A stretch of DNA of 64,000 bases from the NCBI RefSeq assembly GCF_017813235.1, contig NZ_JAGISH010000002.1, forward strand, positions 186,001 through 250,000, read 5' to 3'. This document shows positions 1 through 8,720 of this stretch, in pieces (the stretch's first letter is position 1; every line of letters starts with the position of its first letter). Under the pieces are notes generated by a model, which searched no databases, was not told where the DNA came from, and was given only the letters and a program-made list of their open reading frames with translations. Source of the stretch: Sagittula salina. GTDB lineage: Bacteria; Pseudomonadota; Alphaproteobacteria; Rhodobacterales; Rhodobacteraceae. Position numbers and translations under genes: made by a program.

Positions 1-9
1 CTCGCCGCC

Positions 10-1188
10 TCAAGCGCGTTCCGACTGCAGTCGGTCAATCACCGCGTATGCCTTCGGCGCGATCCACTGCCAGAGGATGGGTGCGCCGGCCTCGATCTTC
101 GCGCCCACGGTTGTGTCGAAGATCGCGCGCGTGACGCCGTATTCGATCCATGACCCGCCGCCCGCCGCGATGTTCTGGTTCGGCGGGTTGAAGCGGTCGA
201 GCGACTTCGCAAAGCGCGCCTCGGGCGTTGCATTCGCCTCGAATTCGCACCAGAGCGCATGCAGGGGGCCGCCCTCGCCGTCGGGCAGCAGGCCAAAGAG
301 ACGGTCGGCTGCGGCGGCCTCCGCTACTTCGATTGCGGCAGTGTCGACGTTGCCGAAAACCGGCGCATCGCCCGCGTCGATCTCGACAAGGTCGTGTAGC
401 AAGAGCTTTGTGATGACCTTGGCCGGGTCGACAGGCGCTGGGGCGTGCTCTGCAAGGATCAGGGCGTAGAGGGCCACGTGCCAGCTGTGTTCCGCGCTGT
501 TCTCGCGCCGCGCGCCGTTCAGCGCCAGCGTTGCGCGGATGACGGTTTTCAGCTGATCGGCTTCCGCAAGGAACGCGAGGCGCGCGGCGAGCGGTCCGCC
601 GGGCGCGGTGTCCCCAGCCATGCGGGCACGGGCCTGTGCATCAAGCGTTGGCCAGTCGCGGGCCATGTAGCGGGCGCGCCCCTCCGTCAGCGTGTGGGCT
701 GCGACCTCGGCGTGGCCGGGTTCCCAATCAGGGGCGAGGAAGACCTGCAGGATCGGCTGCATGTGATCGATGCGTTTGGCGTAGCGGGCCGTGGGGGTGG
801 CGTTGCCTTCGAACTCCCGCCAGAGCGCCATGAGGCCCGCGCCCTGATCAGGCGGCAGCAGGCCAAAGAGCCGGATCGCGGCGGCGTGTTCCTTGCGGGC
901 GATGTCGTGCGGATCGTGGGCAATGTCCACGGGGTGATCGCCCGCGTCGATTTCCACGATATCATGGATCAGCAACATGGCGATTGCGCGCGACAGGTCG
1001 CAGCCCGCGGGCATGTCGGGGGACAGGATCAGCGCCCAAAGCGCCACGTGCCAGCTGTGTTCCGCCACGTTTTCGCGCCTGGAGCGATCCATCAGGACAT
1101 TCAGACGCTGAACGCCCTTGAGCGCGTCGGCCTCTGCGAGAAAGGCCATCTGGCGGTCGAGACGCCCGGGGCGGGTGTATGCGGTCAT
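10..1188 (-). CDS. Tandem duplicated HD-domain hydrolase (YfbR/HDDC2-like)
   Basis: The 392-residue protein holds two complete HD phosphohydrolase domains of the YfbR/HDDC2 type, which is normally a single domain of about 190-200 residues. The halves (about 10-190 and 200-390) share the order FLAEAD, EHSWHVAL, HD-x-VEIDAGD and LFGLLP, and both keep the His and His-Asp metal ligands, so both could be active. Family members are metal-dependent nucleotide phosphatases; the substrate here is unknown. It is the last of three minus-strand genes, 23 bases after the preceding one. The ATG at 1188 has no clear Shine-Dalgarno, but the N-terminus is complete for the domain. I infer an internal duplication and fusion. 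Confidence 0.85.
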   Translation of the reverse strand: MTAYTRPGRLDRQMAFLAEADALKGVQRLNVLMDRSRRENVAEHSWHVALWALILSPDMPAGCDLSRAIAMLLIHDIVEIDAGDHPVDIAHDPHDIARKEHAAAIRLFGLLPPDQGAGLMALWREFEGNATPTARYAKRIDHMQPILQVFLAPDWEPGHAEVAAHTLTEGRARYMARDWPTLDAQARARMAGDTAPGGPLAARLAFLAEADQLKTVIRATLALNGARRENSAEHSWHVALYALILAEHAPAPVDPAKVITKLLLHDLVEIDAGDAPVFGNVDTAAIEVAEAAAADRLFGLLPDGEGGPLHALWCEFEANATPEARFAKSLDRFNPPNQNIAAGGGSWIEYGVTRAIFDTTVGAKIEAGAPILWQWIAPKAYAVIDRLQSERA

Positions 1189-1211
1189 GCGATCGTCACG
1201 CCGGGATTTGG

Positions 1212-1493
1212 TCAGAGGTTTTCGTTGTCGACGCCCGGTGCGAGAGCGGTGGGGACCGCCTTGCCCTTCTTCCTGGCCTCCAGCGCGGCCTGCACATGCT
1301 CTGTCAGGAACAGGCGGGCGCGGCGTTCGGCCAGCCGGATGCGGATAGCGGCGCGGAAGATTTCCTCGGACGAGGGGGAGGAAGCGCCGAGTACCGCGGC
1401 GACCTGATCGGGCAGGGTGTCGTCCCCGAGCGCATCCATTGCCTTGATGACATCCTGCGCGAGCTTGTCGGAAAGATCTTCGACCACGGACAT
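1212..1493 (-). CDS. Small conserved-type hypothetical protein
   Basis: A 93-residue acidic, helical protein of unknown function, beginning MSVVEDLSDKLAQDV, with no membrane segment or known motif that I recognise. I chose the ATG at 1493 over an in-frame upstream start at 1556 because GGAGA lies 7 bases before it. It sits between an alpha/beta hydrolase gene and the tandem-HD gene on the same strand, probably one transcript. The length and the regular alternation of charged and apolar residues fit a real small protein, but I assign no function. Confidence 0.65.
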   Translation of the reverse strand: MSVVEDLSDKLAQDVIKAMDALGDDTLPDQVAAVLGASSPSSEEIFRAAIRIRLAERRARLFLTEHVQAALEARKKGKAVPTALAPGVDNENL

Positions 1494-1566
1494 GGCGCTG
1501 TCTCCGGTGGGCTTGGGTGTGGGACCGACGCGGCGGACCGCGTCGGTGAATATCAAAAGGCCCGCG

Positions 1567-2220
1567 TCAGCGGGTATTCTCGGTCAGGCGCCGTTTTACA
1601 TAGCCGGTGACGGTGTCGATCATCGTGTCCATGTGCGGCTCTTCAAAGAAGTGGCCGGAGCCCTCGACTTCCTCGTGCGTGATGGTGATGCCCTTCTGCT
1701 CGTGCAGCTTGTTCACCAGGTTGCGCGTATCCGCAGGCGGCGCGACGCGGTCGGCGGTGCCGTTGATGATCAGGCCGGATGCCGGGCAGGGCGCGAGGAA
1801 GGAGAAGTCGTACATGTTGGCCGGCGGCGAGACCGAGACGAAGCCGGTGATTTCCGGCCTGCGCATCAGCAGTTGCATTCCGATCCATGCGCCAAACGAA
1901 AAGCCCGCGACCCAACAGTGTTTCGAATTCTGGTTCATCGACTGCAGGTAGTCGAGCGCTGAGGCCGCGTCCGAAAGTTCGCCAACGCCCTGATCGTATT
2001 CGCCCTGAGACCGCCCGACGCCGCGAAAGTTGAAGCGCAGCACGGTGAAGCCCATGTTGTAAAAGGCGTAATGCAGGTTGTAGACGACCTTGTTGTTCAT
2101 TGTCCCGCCGAACTGCGGATGCGGATGCAGCACGATGGCGATGGGGGCGTCGCGGTCTTTTTGCGGGTGGTAGCGGCCTTCGAGGCGGCCTTCGGGTCCG
2201 GGAAAGATGACCTCGGGCAT
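1567..2220 (-). CDS. Alpha/beta hydrolase (COG2945-like)
   Basis: A 217-residue cytoplasmic alpha/beta hydrolase. The nucleophile elbow GFSFGAW puts Ser108 in position, with Asp157 (NGTADRVAPP) and His190 (GSGHFFEE) as the likely other triad members. The N-terminal LHPHPQFGGTMNNKVV stretch and the RFNFRGVGRSQG motif are typical of the small COG2945 group of uncharacterised hydrolases or esterases. An AGGAG lies 10 bases upstream of the ATG. It is the first gene of a minus-strand trio and diverges from iscR, so the two share the 2221-2449 promoter region. The substrate is unknown. Confidence 0.88.
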   Translation of the reverse strand: MPEVIFPGPEGRLEGRYHPQKDRDAPIAIVLHPHPQFGGTMNNKVVYNLHYAFYNMGFTVLRFNFRGVGRSQGEYDQGVGELSDAASALDYLQSMNQNSKHCWVAGFSFGAWIGMQLLMRRPEITGFVSVSPPANMYDFSFLAPCPASGLIINGTADRVAPPADTRNLVNKLHEQKGITITHEEVEGSGHFFEEPHMDTMIDTVTGYVKRRLTENTR

Positions 2221-2318
2221 GTGTGCGGCAGGCTCCTGATGTTCTGGCGCCGCCGGGCGGGGTGCCCGGACGGAGAGCTTTTTGGGGCCGGGAATTCTTG
2301 ACGACTTCTCTCGGCTAC

Positions 2319-2335
2319 TTTAGAAACGTTCCAAA
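2319..2335. promoter_or_regulatory. Iron-box-like inverted repeat upstream of iscR
   Basis: TTTAGAA-ACG-TTCCAAA is a 17-base imperfect inverted repeat (TTtaGAA-N3-TTCcaAA) about 115 bases before the iscR start, in the divergent region shared with the hydrolase gene. It resembles the TTAGAA-N3-TTCTAA motif I recall for alphaproteobacterial Irr (ICE/Irr box). Placement in front of an Fe-S assembly operon supports iron control; which protein binds it is inference. Confidence 0.6.
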
Positions 2336-2449
2336 GTGGCTTGCAGGCCGGAACGGGCTGCGACGCACTTATGCAATCGGGCGGGCAAGGTCAATTGGCG
2401 CTGCGCGTTTCGGGCATGTGGTGCGGGAAGTGTGGTCGGGAGAGTACGG

Positions 2450-2914
2450 ATGAAGCTGAGCACAAAGGGGCGTTACGCAATGGTGGCGCTGGTGGATATC
2501 GCCCTGCAGCCTCCGGGGGACCTCGTGACGCTGGGGGACGTGTCAAAGCGTCAGGACCTGTCGCTGCCCTATCTGGAGCAACTATTCGTAAAGCTGCGTC
2601 GTGCCGGGCTGGTGGAATCGGTGCGCGGGCCCGGCGGCGGCTACCGGCTGTCGAAGTCGCCCTCCGACATTCGGGTGGTGGACGTGCTGGCTGCCGTGGA
2701 TGAAACCGTGAATGCAATGCACAAGGGCGCGGGTGCTTCCGGCGGCCTGAGCGGGTCGAAGGCGCAGTCATTGTCGAACATCCTATGGCAGTCGCTGTCG
2801 GCGCATGTCTATGTCTTCCTGCACCAGACGCGTTTGTCGGACGTGGTGGAACGCGGGCTGGCACCCTGTCCGGCGGTGCCCGCGCTCTTTGCCGTGGTGG
2901 AGGACGACGAGTGA
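2450..2914 (+). CDS. iscR: Rrf2-family Fe-S regulator IscR (single-cysteine type)
   Basis: A 154-residue Rrf2-family DNA-binding protein and first gene of the Fe-S assembly operon. The winged helix is clear: MKLSTKGRYAMVALVDIAL, LPYLEQLFVKLRRAGLVES and RGPGGGYRLSK (residues 1-70). E. coli-type IscR binds its 2Fe-2S cluster with three cysteines in a CX5CX5C region; here that region has none and the only cysteine is Cys140. This matches the unusual one-cysteine IscR described in Rhodobacter sphaeroides, a repressor of Fe-S genes. I chose the ATG at 2450 because the upstream in-frame sequence is not Rrf2-like. The role as operon repressor is inferred from family and position. Confidence 0.9.
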   Translation: MKLSTKGRYAMVALVDIALQPPGDLVTLGDVSKRQDLSLPYLEQLFVKLRRAGLVESVRGPGGGYRLSKSPSDIRVVDVLAAVDETVNAMHKGAGASGGLSGSKAQSLSNILWQSLSAHVYVFLHQTRLSDVVERGLAPCPAVPALFAVVEDDE

Positions 2915-2989
2915 TGGATTTGGCAACGGGCCGGGGTATCCTGTCGAGTGCGTGGCCACGCGCGCAGGGGCGCGCTGCACCGGCCAGGT

Positions 2990-3045
2990 GGGGGCTCTGC
3001 CCCCGTCCTGCGGGCTCCCCCGGAGGTATTTGTACCAGAAAGAAT
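2990..3045 (+). repeat. Dispersed hairpin repeat, copy a (iscR to desulfurase gap)
   Basis: Starts with GGGGGC-TCT-GCCCCC (6-bp stem, 3-base loop) and ends CCCGGAGGTATTTG...ACCAGAAAG, matching four other good copies in this window. It fills most of the space between the iscR stop and the desulfurase GTG, so it is probably transcribed in the suf operon mRNA. It may lower or modulate read-through from iscR into the rest of the operon; that is inference. Confidence 0.75.
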
Positions 3046-3065
3046 CGTGAAGGGATGGTCCGGGC

Positions 3066-4109
3066 GTGAGGCGGGTCTACCTTGATCACAATGCGACGAC
3101 GCCGCTGCGTGCCGAGGCGCGGGTGGCGATGATCGCGGCGATGGACGTCTGCGGAAACCCGTCTTCGGTACATGCCGAAGGGCGCGCGGCCAAGGCGATG
3201 GTGGAGAAAGCGCGCGGGCAGGTGGCGCGGGCTTTCGGGGCGGAAGGGGGCGATGTGGTCTTTGTCTCCTCCGCGACGGAGGCGGCAGCGCTGGCCTGTG
3301 CCGGTCGCGACCTGCTGGGGGCGGAGATCGAGCATGACGCCGTGGCGGCGTGGATCGACCCGTGTCTGAAAGTAAATGCGGAAGGGCGCGTCACCGTTGG
3401 CGACCCGGCGCGCACGGCATTGCAGCTGGCCAATTCAGAGACTGGCGTGATTCAGGACCTGCCGCAGGGGCTGGCGGTTGTCGATGCCACGCAGGCCTTT
3501 GGCAAACTTCCGGTCGCCTTCAACTGGCTGGGTTGCGGGATGGCGCTGGTTTCCGCCCATAAACTGGGGGGACCAAAAGGCGTGGGCGCGCTGGTCATGC
3601 CGCGCGGCACGGATCTGCACGCCCAGTTGAAGGGAGGCGGGCAGGAGATGGGGCGCCGTGCGGGCACCGAGAACGTCATTGGTATCGCCGGTTTCGGTGC
3701 GGCAGCGGAAGCGGCGGCGCGTGACCTCGACGCCGGGATCTGGGCCGGGGTTGAAAAGATTAGAAACATTCTAGAGTTTGCGATTGCAGATGCCGCCAGA
3801 GAAACTATTTTTGTCGGGAAAGGTGCGAAGCGCCTGCCCAACACCAGCTGCTTTGCCACGCCCGGATGGAAGGGCGAAACGCAGGTGATGCAGATGGACC
3901 TTGCCGGATTCGCGATCAGCGCGGGATCGGCCTGTTCCTCGGGCAAGGTGCGCGCCAGCCGGGTGCTGCGTGCGATGGGGCACAGCGAAGAGACCGCGGC
4001 TTCGGCCATCCGGGTGAGCCTGGGGCCGGAGACGACAGAGGAAGACGTGTCGCGCTTTGTTGAGGCGTGGCTGAAGACATACCGGCGGTTCCGCGAGCGG
4101 GCCGCATGA
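3066..4109 (+). CDS. Cysteine desulfurase, short IscS/NifS type
   Basis: A PLP-dependent cysteine desulfurase that would supply sulfane sulfur to the SufBCD scaffold. Visible features: LDHNATTPL at the N-terminus, PLP lysine Lys166 in [10 protein letters not shown], and the mobile-loop cysteine Cys290 in [14 protein letters not shown], which marks the group I (IscS/NifS) type. At 347 residues it is clearly shorter than usual IscS (about 385-400), mainly in the middle and the C-terminus. The start is a GTG with GAAGGGA about 10 bases upstream. It follows iscR and overlaps a possible early sufB start. A second desulfurase (SufS, group II) ends the same operon. Residues about 230-255 are encoded by an unusually AT-rich stretch containing an iron-box-like repeat. 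Confidence 0.92.
   Translation: MRRVYLDHNATTPLRAEARVAMIAAMDVCGNPSSVHAEGRAAKAMVEKARGQVARAFGAEGGDVVFVSSATEAAALACAGRDLLGAEIEHDAVAAWIDPCLKVNAEGRVTVGDPARTALQLANSETGVIQDLPQGLAVVDATQAFGKLPVAFNWLGCGMALVSAHKLGGPKGVGALVMPRGTDLHAQLKGGGQEMGRRAGTENVIGIAGFGAAAEAAARDLDAGIWAGVEKIRNILEFAIADAARETIFVGKGAKRLPNTSCFATPGWKGETQVMQMDLAGFAISAGSACSSGKVRASRVLRAMGHSEETAASAIRVSLGPETTEEDVSRFVEAWLKTYRRFRERAA
3759..3775. promoter_or_regulatory. Iron-box-like inverted repeat inside the desulfurase gene
   Basis: ATTAGAA-ACA-TTCTAGA, a 17-base near-perfect inverted repeat, matches the TTAGAA-N3-TTCTAA pattern better than the site upstream of iscR and shares its first eight-base core TTAGAAAC. It encodes residues of KIRNILEF using AGA and CTA, codons rare among the neighbouring genes. 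It may be an intragenic operator controlling distal suf genes, or chance within a local AT-rich patch. Confidence 0.4.
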
Positions 4110-4123
4110 GAGAGGAAATGCGC

Positions 4124-5644
<1,521 letters not shown>

Positions 5645-5702
5645 GTCCGTAACGCGGGCATGCGGGGCCGCCCGGACGGAACGCAGGAATAAGGAAGCTG
5701 GC

Positions 5703-6509
5703 GTGAGCGGTGTCATCACTCTGCCCGCAGGGGATGCGATGGAGGAAGAGTACTTCGACCTCCGCCGCGCGCTTCGCGCGCTGGATCGCGGCACGCCGGT
5801 GACCTTTCCGCCGATGCAGATGACGCGGGTGCGGATAGGCGACCGTGACCTTGCCTTCTTCACCAACTGCGTGAAGAACCCGCTGCCGCGAATGCTGCGC
5901 AAAGGACGCTTTTACGAGGGCGAAGAATTGCGGGACGTGGCGAAGATCTTGCCCGAAGGGGCCGGCGTTCTGGACGTCGGCGCGAACCTCGGCAACCACG
6001 CGTTGTTCTTCGCCACTCAGGCGGGGGCGGCGCAGGTGCTGGTGATCGAGCCGAACCCCTTGGCGCTGGCGCCGTTGCTGGCCAACGTGGTGATGAACGA
6101 GCTCAGGGGCGTCATAAGAACGGAGGCCCTGGGCATCGGGCTCGGCGCGCGTGCGGAGAGCGGGTTTTCGATCCGGCGGCGGGTGCAGAACCTCGGTCGC
6201 TCCCGCATGGAACGGGGCGGGGGTGACGCACTGGAATTGCATCCGGGCGATGCGCTTTTTGCCGACGAGTGGTTCGATCTGGTGAAGATCGACGTGGAGG
6301 GCATTGAGATGGAGGTGCTGGAAGGCATGGAAAAGACCATCGCTCGATGCCGTCCTGTGATCTTCATTGAGGTGGACAACGTGAATGCCGACGCCTTTGG
6401 CGCGTGGTGTGGGGCGCGGGATTACGGGGTGCACTCAAAAGCGCGTCGCTACCCGGCCAACCTGAACTGTATCGTGCAACCCGTTGAAACCATGGGAGAA
6501 GCAATATGA
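5703..6509 (+). CDS. FkbM-family SAM-dependent methyltransferase
   Basis: A 268-residue FkbM-type methyltransferase. The SAM-binding site is seen in [17 protein letters not shown] (about residues 79-95), followed by [14 protein letters not shown], and the FkbM signature [16 protein letters not shown] sits in the C-terminal half. The GTG at 5703 has AAGGAAG about 6 bases upstream. FkbM enzymes usually O-methylate glycans or natural products; a link with Fe-S assembly is not obvious. It lies in the suf operon, 58 bases after sufB and overlapping the ybjQ start by four bases, so it is co-transcribed. Target unknown. Confidence 0.85.
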   Translation: MSGVITLPAGDAMEEEYFDLRRALRALDRGTPVTFPPMQMTRVRIGDRDLAFFTNCVKNPLPRMLRKGRFYEGEELRDVAKILPEGAGVLDVGANLGNHALFFATQAGAAQVLVIEPNPLALAPLLANVVMNELRGVIRTEALGIGLGARAESGFSIRRRVQNLGRSRMERGGGDALELHPGDALFADEWFDLVKIDVEGIEMEVLEGMEKTIARCRPVIFIEVDNVNADAFGAWCGARDYGVHSKARRYPANLNCIVQPVETMGEAI

Positions 6510-6817
6510 TCGTGACCACCACGCCGACCGTCGAGGGGCACTTGATCGCGGAATACAAGGGTATCGTCACCGGCGAGGCGATTCTCGGGGCAAACATCTT
6601 CCGCGATGTCTTTGCCGGGATTACGGACATTATCGGCGGTCGCTCAGGCGCCTACGAGAAGTCATTGGCGGAGGCGCGGGAAACCGCGCTGACCGAACTC
6701 GAGGAACGGGCCGCCGAGCGCGGTGCCACGGCAGTGGTTGGCGTCGACATCGACTACGAGGTCATCAACAACATGCTCATGGTATCCGCCTCCGGCACCG
6801 CCGTGGTGCTGGGCTGA
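6506..6817 (+). CDS. YbjQ/UPF0145 family protein
   Basis: A 103-residue member of the UPF0145 (YbjQ, DUF74) family, small pentamer-forming proteins of unknown role annotated as possible heavy-metal binding. Typical parts are [11 protein letters not shown] at the start, the [32 protein letters not shown] core and the [12 protein letters not shown] strand. It overlaps the FkbM gene stop by ATGA and so is translationally coupled to it. A metal-related role would suit an Fe-S operon, but nothing in the sequence proves it. Confidence 0.88.
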   Translation: MIVTTTPTVEGHLIAEYKGIVTGEAILGANIFRDVFAGITDIIGGRSGAYEKSLAEARETALTELEERAAERGATAVVGVDIDYEVINNMLMVSASGTAVVLG

Positions 6818-6975
6818 GGGCGGGTGACGCGCTGCGCGAAAGTATAGAAACTTGGATCGGAATCAGGTCGCAATCTTGTCGATTTTCGTAAAAACCGAGG
6901 CGTTTGCCATAGTGTCGCCATGGTCGCGGCGCAGAAGCCCCTCGCGTGGGGGCGCGTCGACGATTGGTTGCCACG

Positions 6976-7179
6976 ATGTCCAGAGCGCAAACGGCTACCG
7001 AGCAGTGGGCCGGTGGATACTGCCGGGAGACCCGCGCGGCAGAAGTGTCGCTGCGCGAGGCCATGACCCGCATCGAGGCGGGGCCGAGGCCGCGTTGGGC
7101 ACTCCGTTTGCGCAGTCTGGCCGGGGCAGGGGCGCTGGCAGCCGCGTCGATGCTGCTGGCGGCGGGCAGCCTTTCGTAG
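6976..7179 (+). CDS. Possible small protein with C-terminal membrane segment
   Basis: A 67-residue reading frame in the 402-base gap between ybjQ and the next gene. It begins MSRAQTATEQWAGGYC and ends with one hydrophobic alanine/leucine-rich segment (about residues 47-65). No good Shine-Dalgarno precedes the ATG; a longer GTG start at 6946 is possible. I do not recognise the family. The rest of the gap (6818-6975) shows nothing clear. It could be a real small membrane protein of the operon or a chance frame. Confidence 0.35.
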   Translation: MSRAQTATEQWAGGYCRETRAAEVSLREAMTRIEAGPRPRWALRLRSLAGAGALAAASMLLAAGSLS

Positions 7180-7219
7180 CGCGGCGCGACCTCGACACCG
7201 GCACCCGCAGGGGGGCGGC

Positions 7220-7819
7220 ATGAGCGCCCCGGTTCTAACCAGACCCGAACTGACCCTGCCGGAGGCGGAGGCCGCGCTGTTGCGTGCTGCCTATGAACGC
7301 GCGGGTGTGATCCTCGAGTACGGCTCCGGCGGGTCCACCGTCATGGCCGCCGAGATGCCGGGCAAGACCGTGTTTTCCGTTGAATCCGACCGCGACTGGG
7401 CGCAGATGATGCGCCGCTGGTTCTCCGATAACCCGCCCGCGCCGGGCAGCGAAGTGGACGTCATCTGGTCTGACATCGGCCCGACGAAGGAATGGGGGCA
7501 CCCGGTCGACGCAACCGAATGGCGGCGCTTTGCCCGCTATCCGCTGGAGATCTGGGAAATGACGCATTTCCGCCAGCCCGACGTCGTGCTGGTGGACGGG
7601 CGGTTCCGGCAGGGGTGCGCACTGGCCGCAGCGTTCCTGTCCAGGGCCCCTTTGGATCTGTTTTTTGACGATTACATTCGTCGCAAGCACTATCACAAGG
7701 TCGAGGAAATCCTCGGCCCCCCCGAAATCACCGGGCGCATGGCCTATTGGCGTGTGTTCCCGCAACCCATTCCGCCAGAGCGGCTGATGTGGGTCATCCG
7801 ACTCATGCAGAACCCGTGA
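7220..7819 (+). CDS. Hypothetical protein with methyltransferase-like N-terminus
   Basis: A 199-residue soluble protein. The segment ILEYGSGGSTVMAAE (about residues 31-45) followed by VFSVESDRDWAQMM and the later VVLVDGRFRQGCALAAAFL look like the strand-loop and acidic positions of a Rossmann SAM-methyltransferase fold, but the usual complete set of motifs is not there. A strong GGGGGG ribosome site lies just upstream of the ATG. It is part of the suf operon between sufB and sufC. It may be a glycan- or protein-modifying relative of the FkbM enzyme upstream; function unknown. Confidence 0.75.
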   Translation: MSAPVLTRPELTLPEAEAALLRAAYERAGVILEYGSGGSTVMAAEMPGKTVFSVESDRDWAQMMRRWFSDNPPAPGSEVDVIWSDIGPTKEWGHPVDATEWRRFARYPLEIWEMTHFRQPDVVLVDGRFRQGCALAAAFLSRAPLDLFFDDYIRRKHYHKVEEILGPPEITGRMAYWRVFPQPIPPERLMWVIRLMQNP

Positions 7820-7835
7820 CCGGAAAGCCAAACAA

Positions 7836-7950
7836 CCCTCAAGCCGGCGACAGGCGGCAGGGTAAACGAAACTGCCCTCAAGCTGCGACCGGCGACAGGG
7901 CCATCGAACCAGCCCTCAGGTAGCCGTCAGGCGCAAGGGTGAACGAATTG
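7836..7950 (+). repeat. Three degenerate tandem hairpin units upstream of sufC
   Basis: Three units with periods of 39 and 38 bases begin CCCTCA at 7836, 7875 and 7913. Each has an AGGG 18-20 bases after its CCCT (7859, 7897, 7936), giving CCCT/AGGG pairing with inner GCC/GGC-type pairing in units 1 and 3. The inner sequences differ while the outer pairs are kept. The last unit ends about 15 bases before the sufC ATG. They may stabilise mRNA ends or tune sufC translation. Confidence 0.55.
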
Positions 7951-7964
7951 AGAGGAAGAAAGAC

Positions 7965-8720
7965 ATGTTGGAAATCAAGAACCTGCACGTGAAACTTGAA
8001 GAAGAGGACAAGCAGATCCTCAAGGGCGTGGACCTGACCGTCGAGGCGGGCAAGGTGCACGCGATCATGGGGCCGAACGGTTCGGGCAAGTCGACGCTGT
8101 CCTACGTTCTCTCGGGCCGTGACGGCTATGAGGTGACGGAGGGCTCCGCCACTCTGATGGGCGAGGACATCCTCGACATGGAAGTGGAAGAGCGCGCCGC
8201 GGCCGGCCTGTTCCTTGCGTTCCAGTACCCGGTCGAGATCCCCGGCGTCGGCAACATGACCTTCCTGCGTACCGCCGTAAACGCGCAGCGCAAGGCCCGT
8301 GGGCAGGAAGAAATGTCCGCCGCCGAGTTCCTGAAGGTGATCCGCGAAAAGGCGAAGTCGCTGAAGATCGACGCCGAGATGCTGAAGCGCCCGGTCAATG
8401 TCGGCTTCTCCGGCGGCGAGAAAAAGCGTAACGAGATCCTGCAGATGGCCATGCTTGAGCCGAAGATGTGCATCCTCGACGAGACCGACTCCGGCCTCGA
8501 CGTCGACGCCATGAAGCTGGTCGCGGACGGTGTGAACGCGCTGCGCGACGAGGGCCGCGCCTTCCTCGTGATCACGCACTACCAGCGCCTTCTGGACCAC
8601 ATCAAGCCGGACGTGGTGCACATCATGGCCAACGGCCGCATCATCAAGACCGGCGGCCCCGAGCTGGCGCTCGAGGTGGAGAACCACGGATACGCCGACC
8701 TGCTGGCGGAGGAGGTGTAA
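7965..8720 (+). CDS. sufC: Fe-S assembly ATPase SufC
   Basis: A 251-residue ABC-type ATPase that drives conformational change in the SufBC2D scaffold; soluble despite the ABC fold. Walker A is GPNGSGKST (36-44), the signature is FSGGEKKR (148-155), and Walker B is MCILDET (168-174) followed by the D-loop. The SufC-typical FLAFQYPVEIPGV segment follows the Q-loop. GAGAGGAAGAAAG precedes the ATG. Its stop overlaps the sufD ATG by one base (TAATG), so SufC and SufD translation are coupled. Length is normal for the family. Confidence 0.97.
   Translation: MLEIKNLHVKLEEEDKQILKGVDLTVEAGKVHAIMGPNGSGKSTLSYVLSGRDGYEVTEGSATLMGEDILDMEVEERAAAGLFLAFQYPVEIPGVGNMTFLRTAVNAQRKARGQEEMSAAEFLKVIREKAKSLKIDAEMLKRPVNVGFSGGEKKRNEILQMAMLEPKMCILDETDSGLDVDAMKLVADGVNALRDEGRAFLVITHYQRLLDHIKPDVVHIMANGRIIKTGGPELALEVENHGYADLLAEEV

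Noticed and set aside
6838..6860. TATAGAAACTTGG near ybjQ as a third iron box
   Set aside because: The second half-site is missing; it does not form the inverted repeat.
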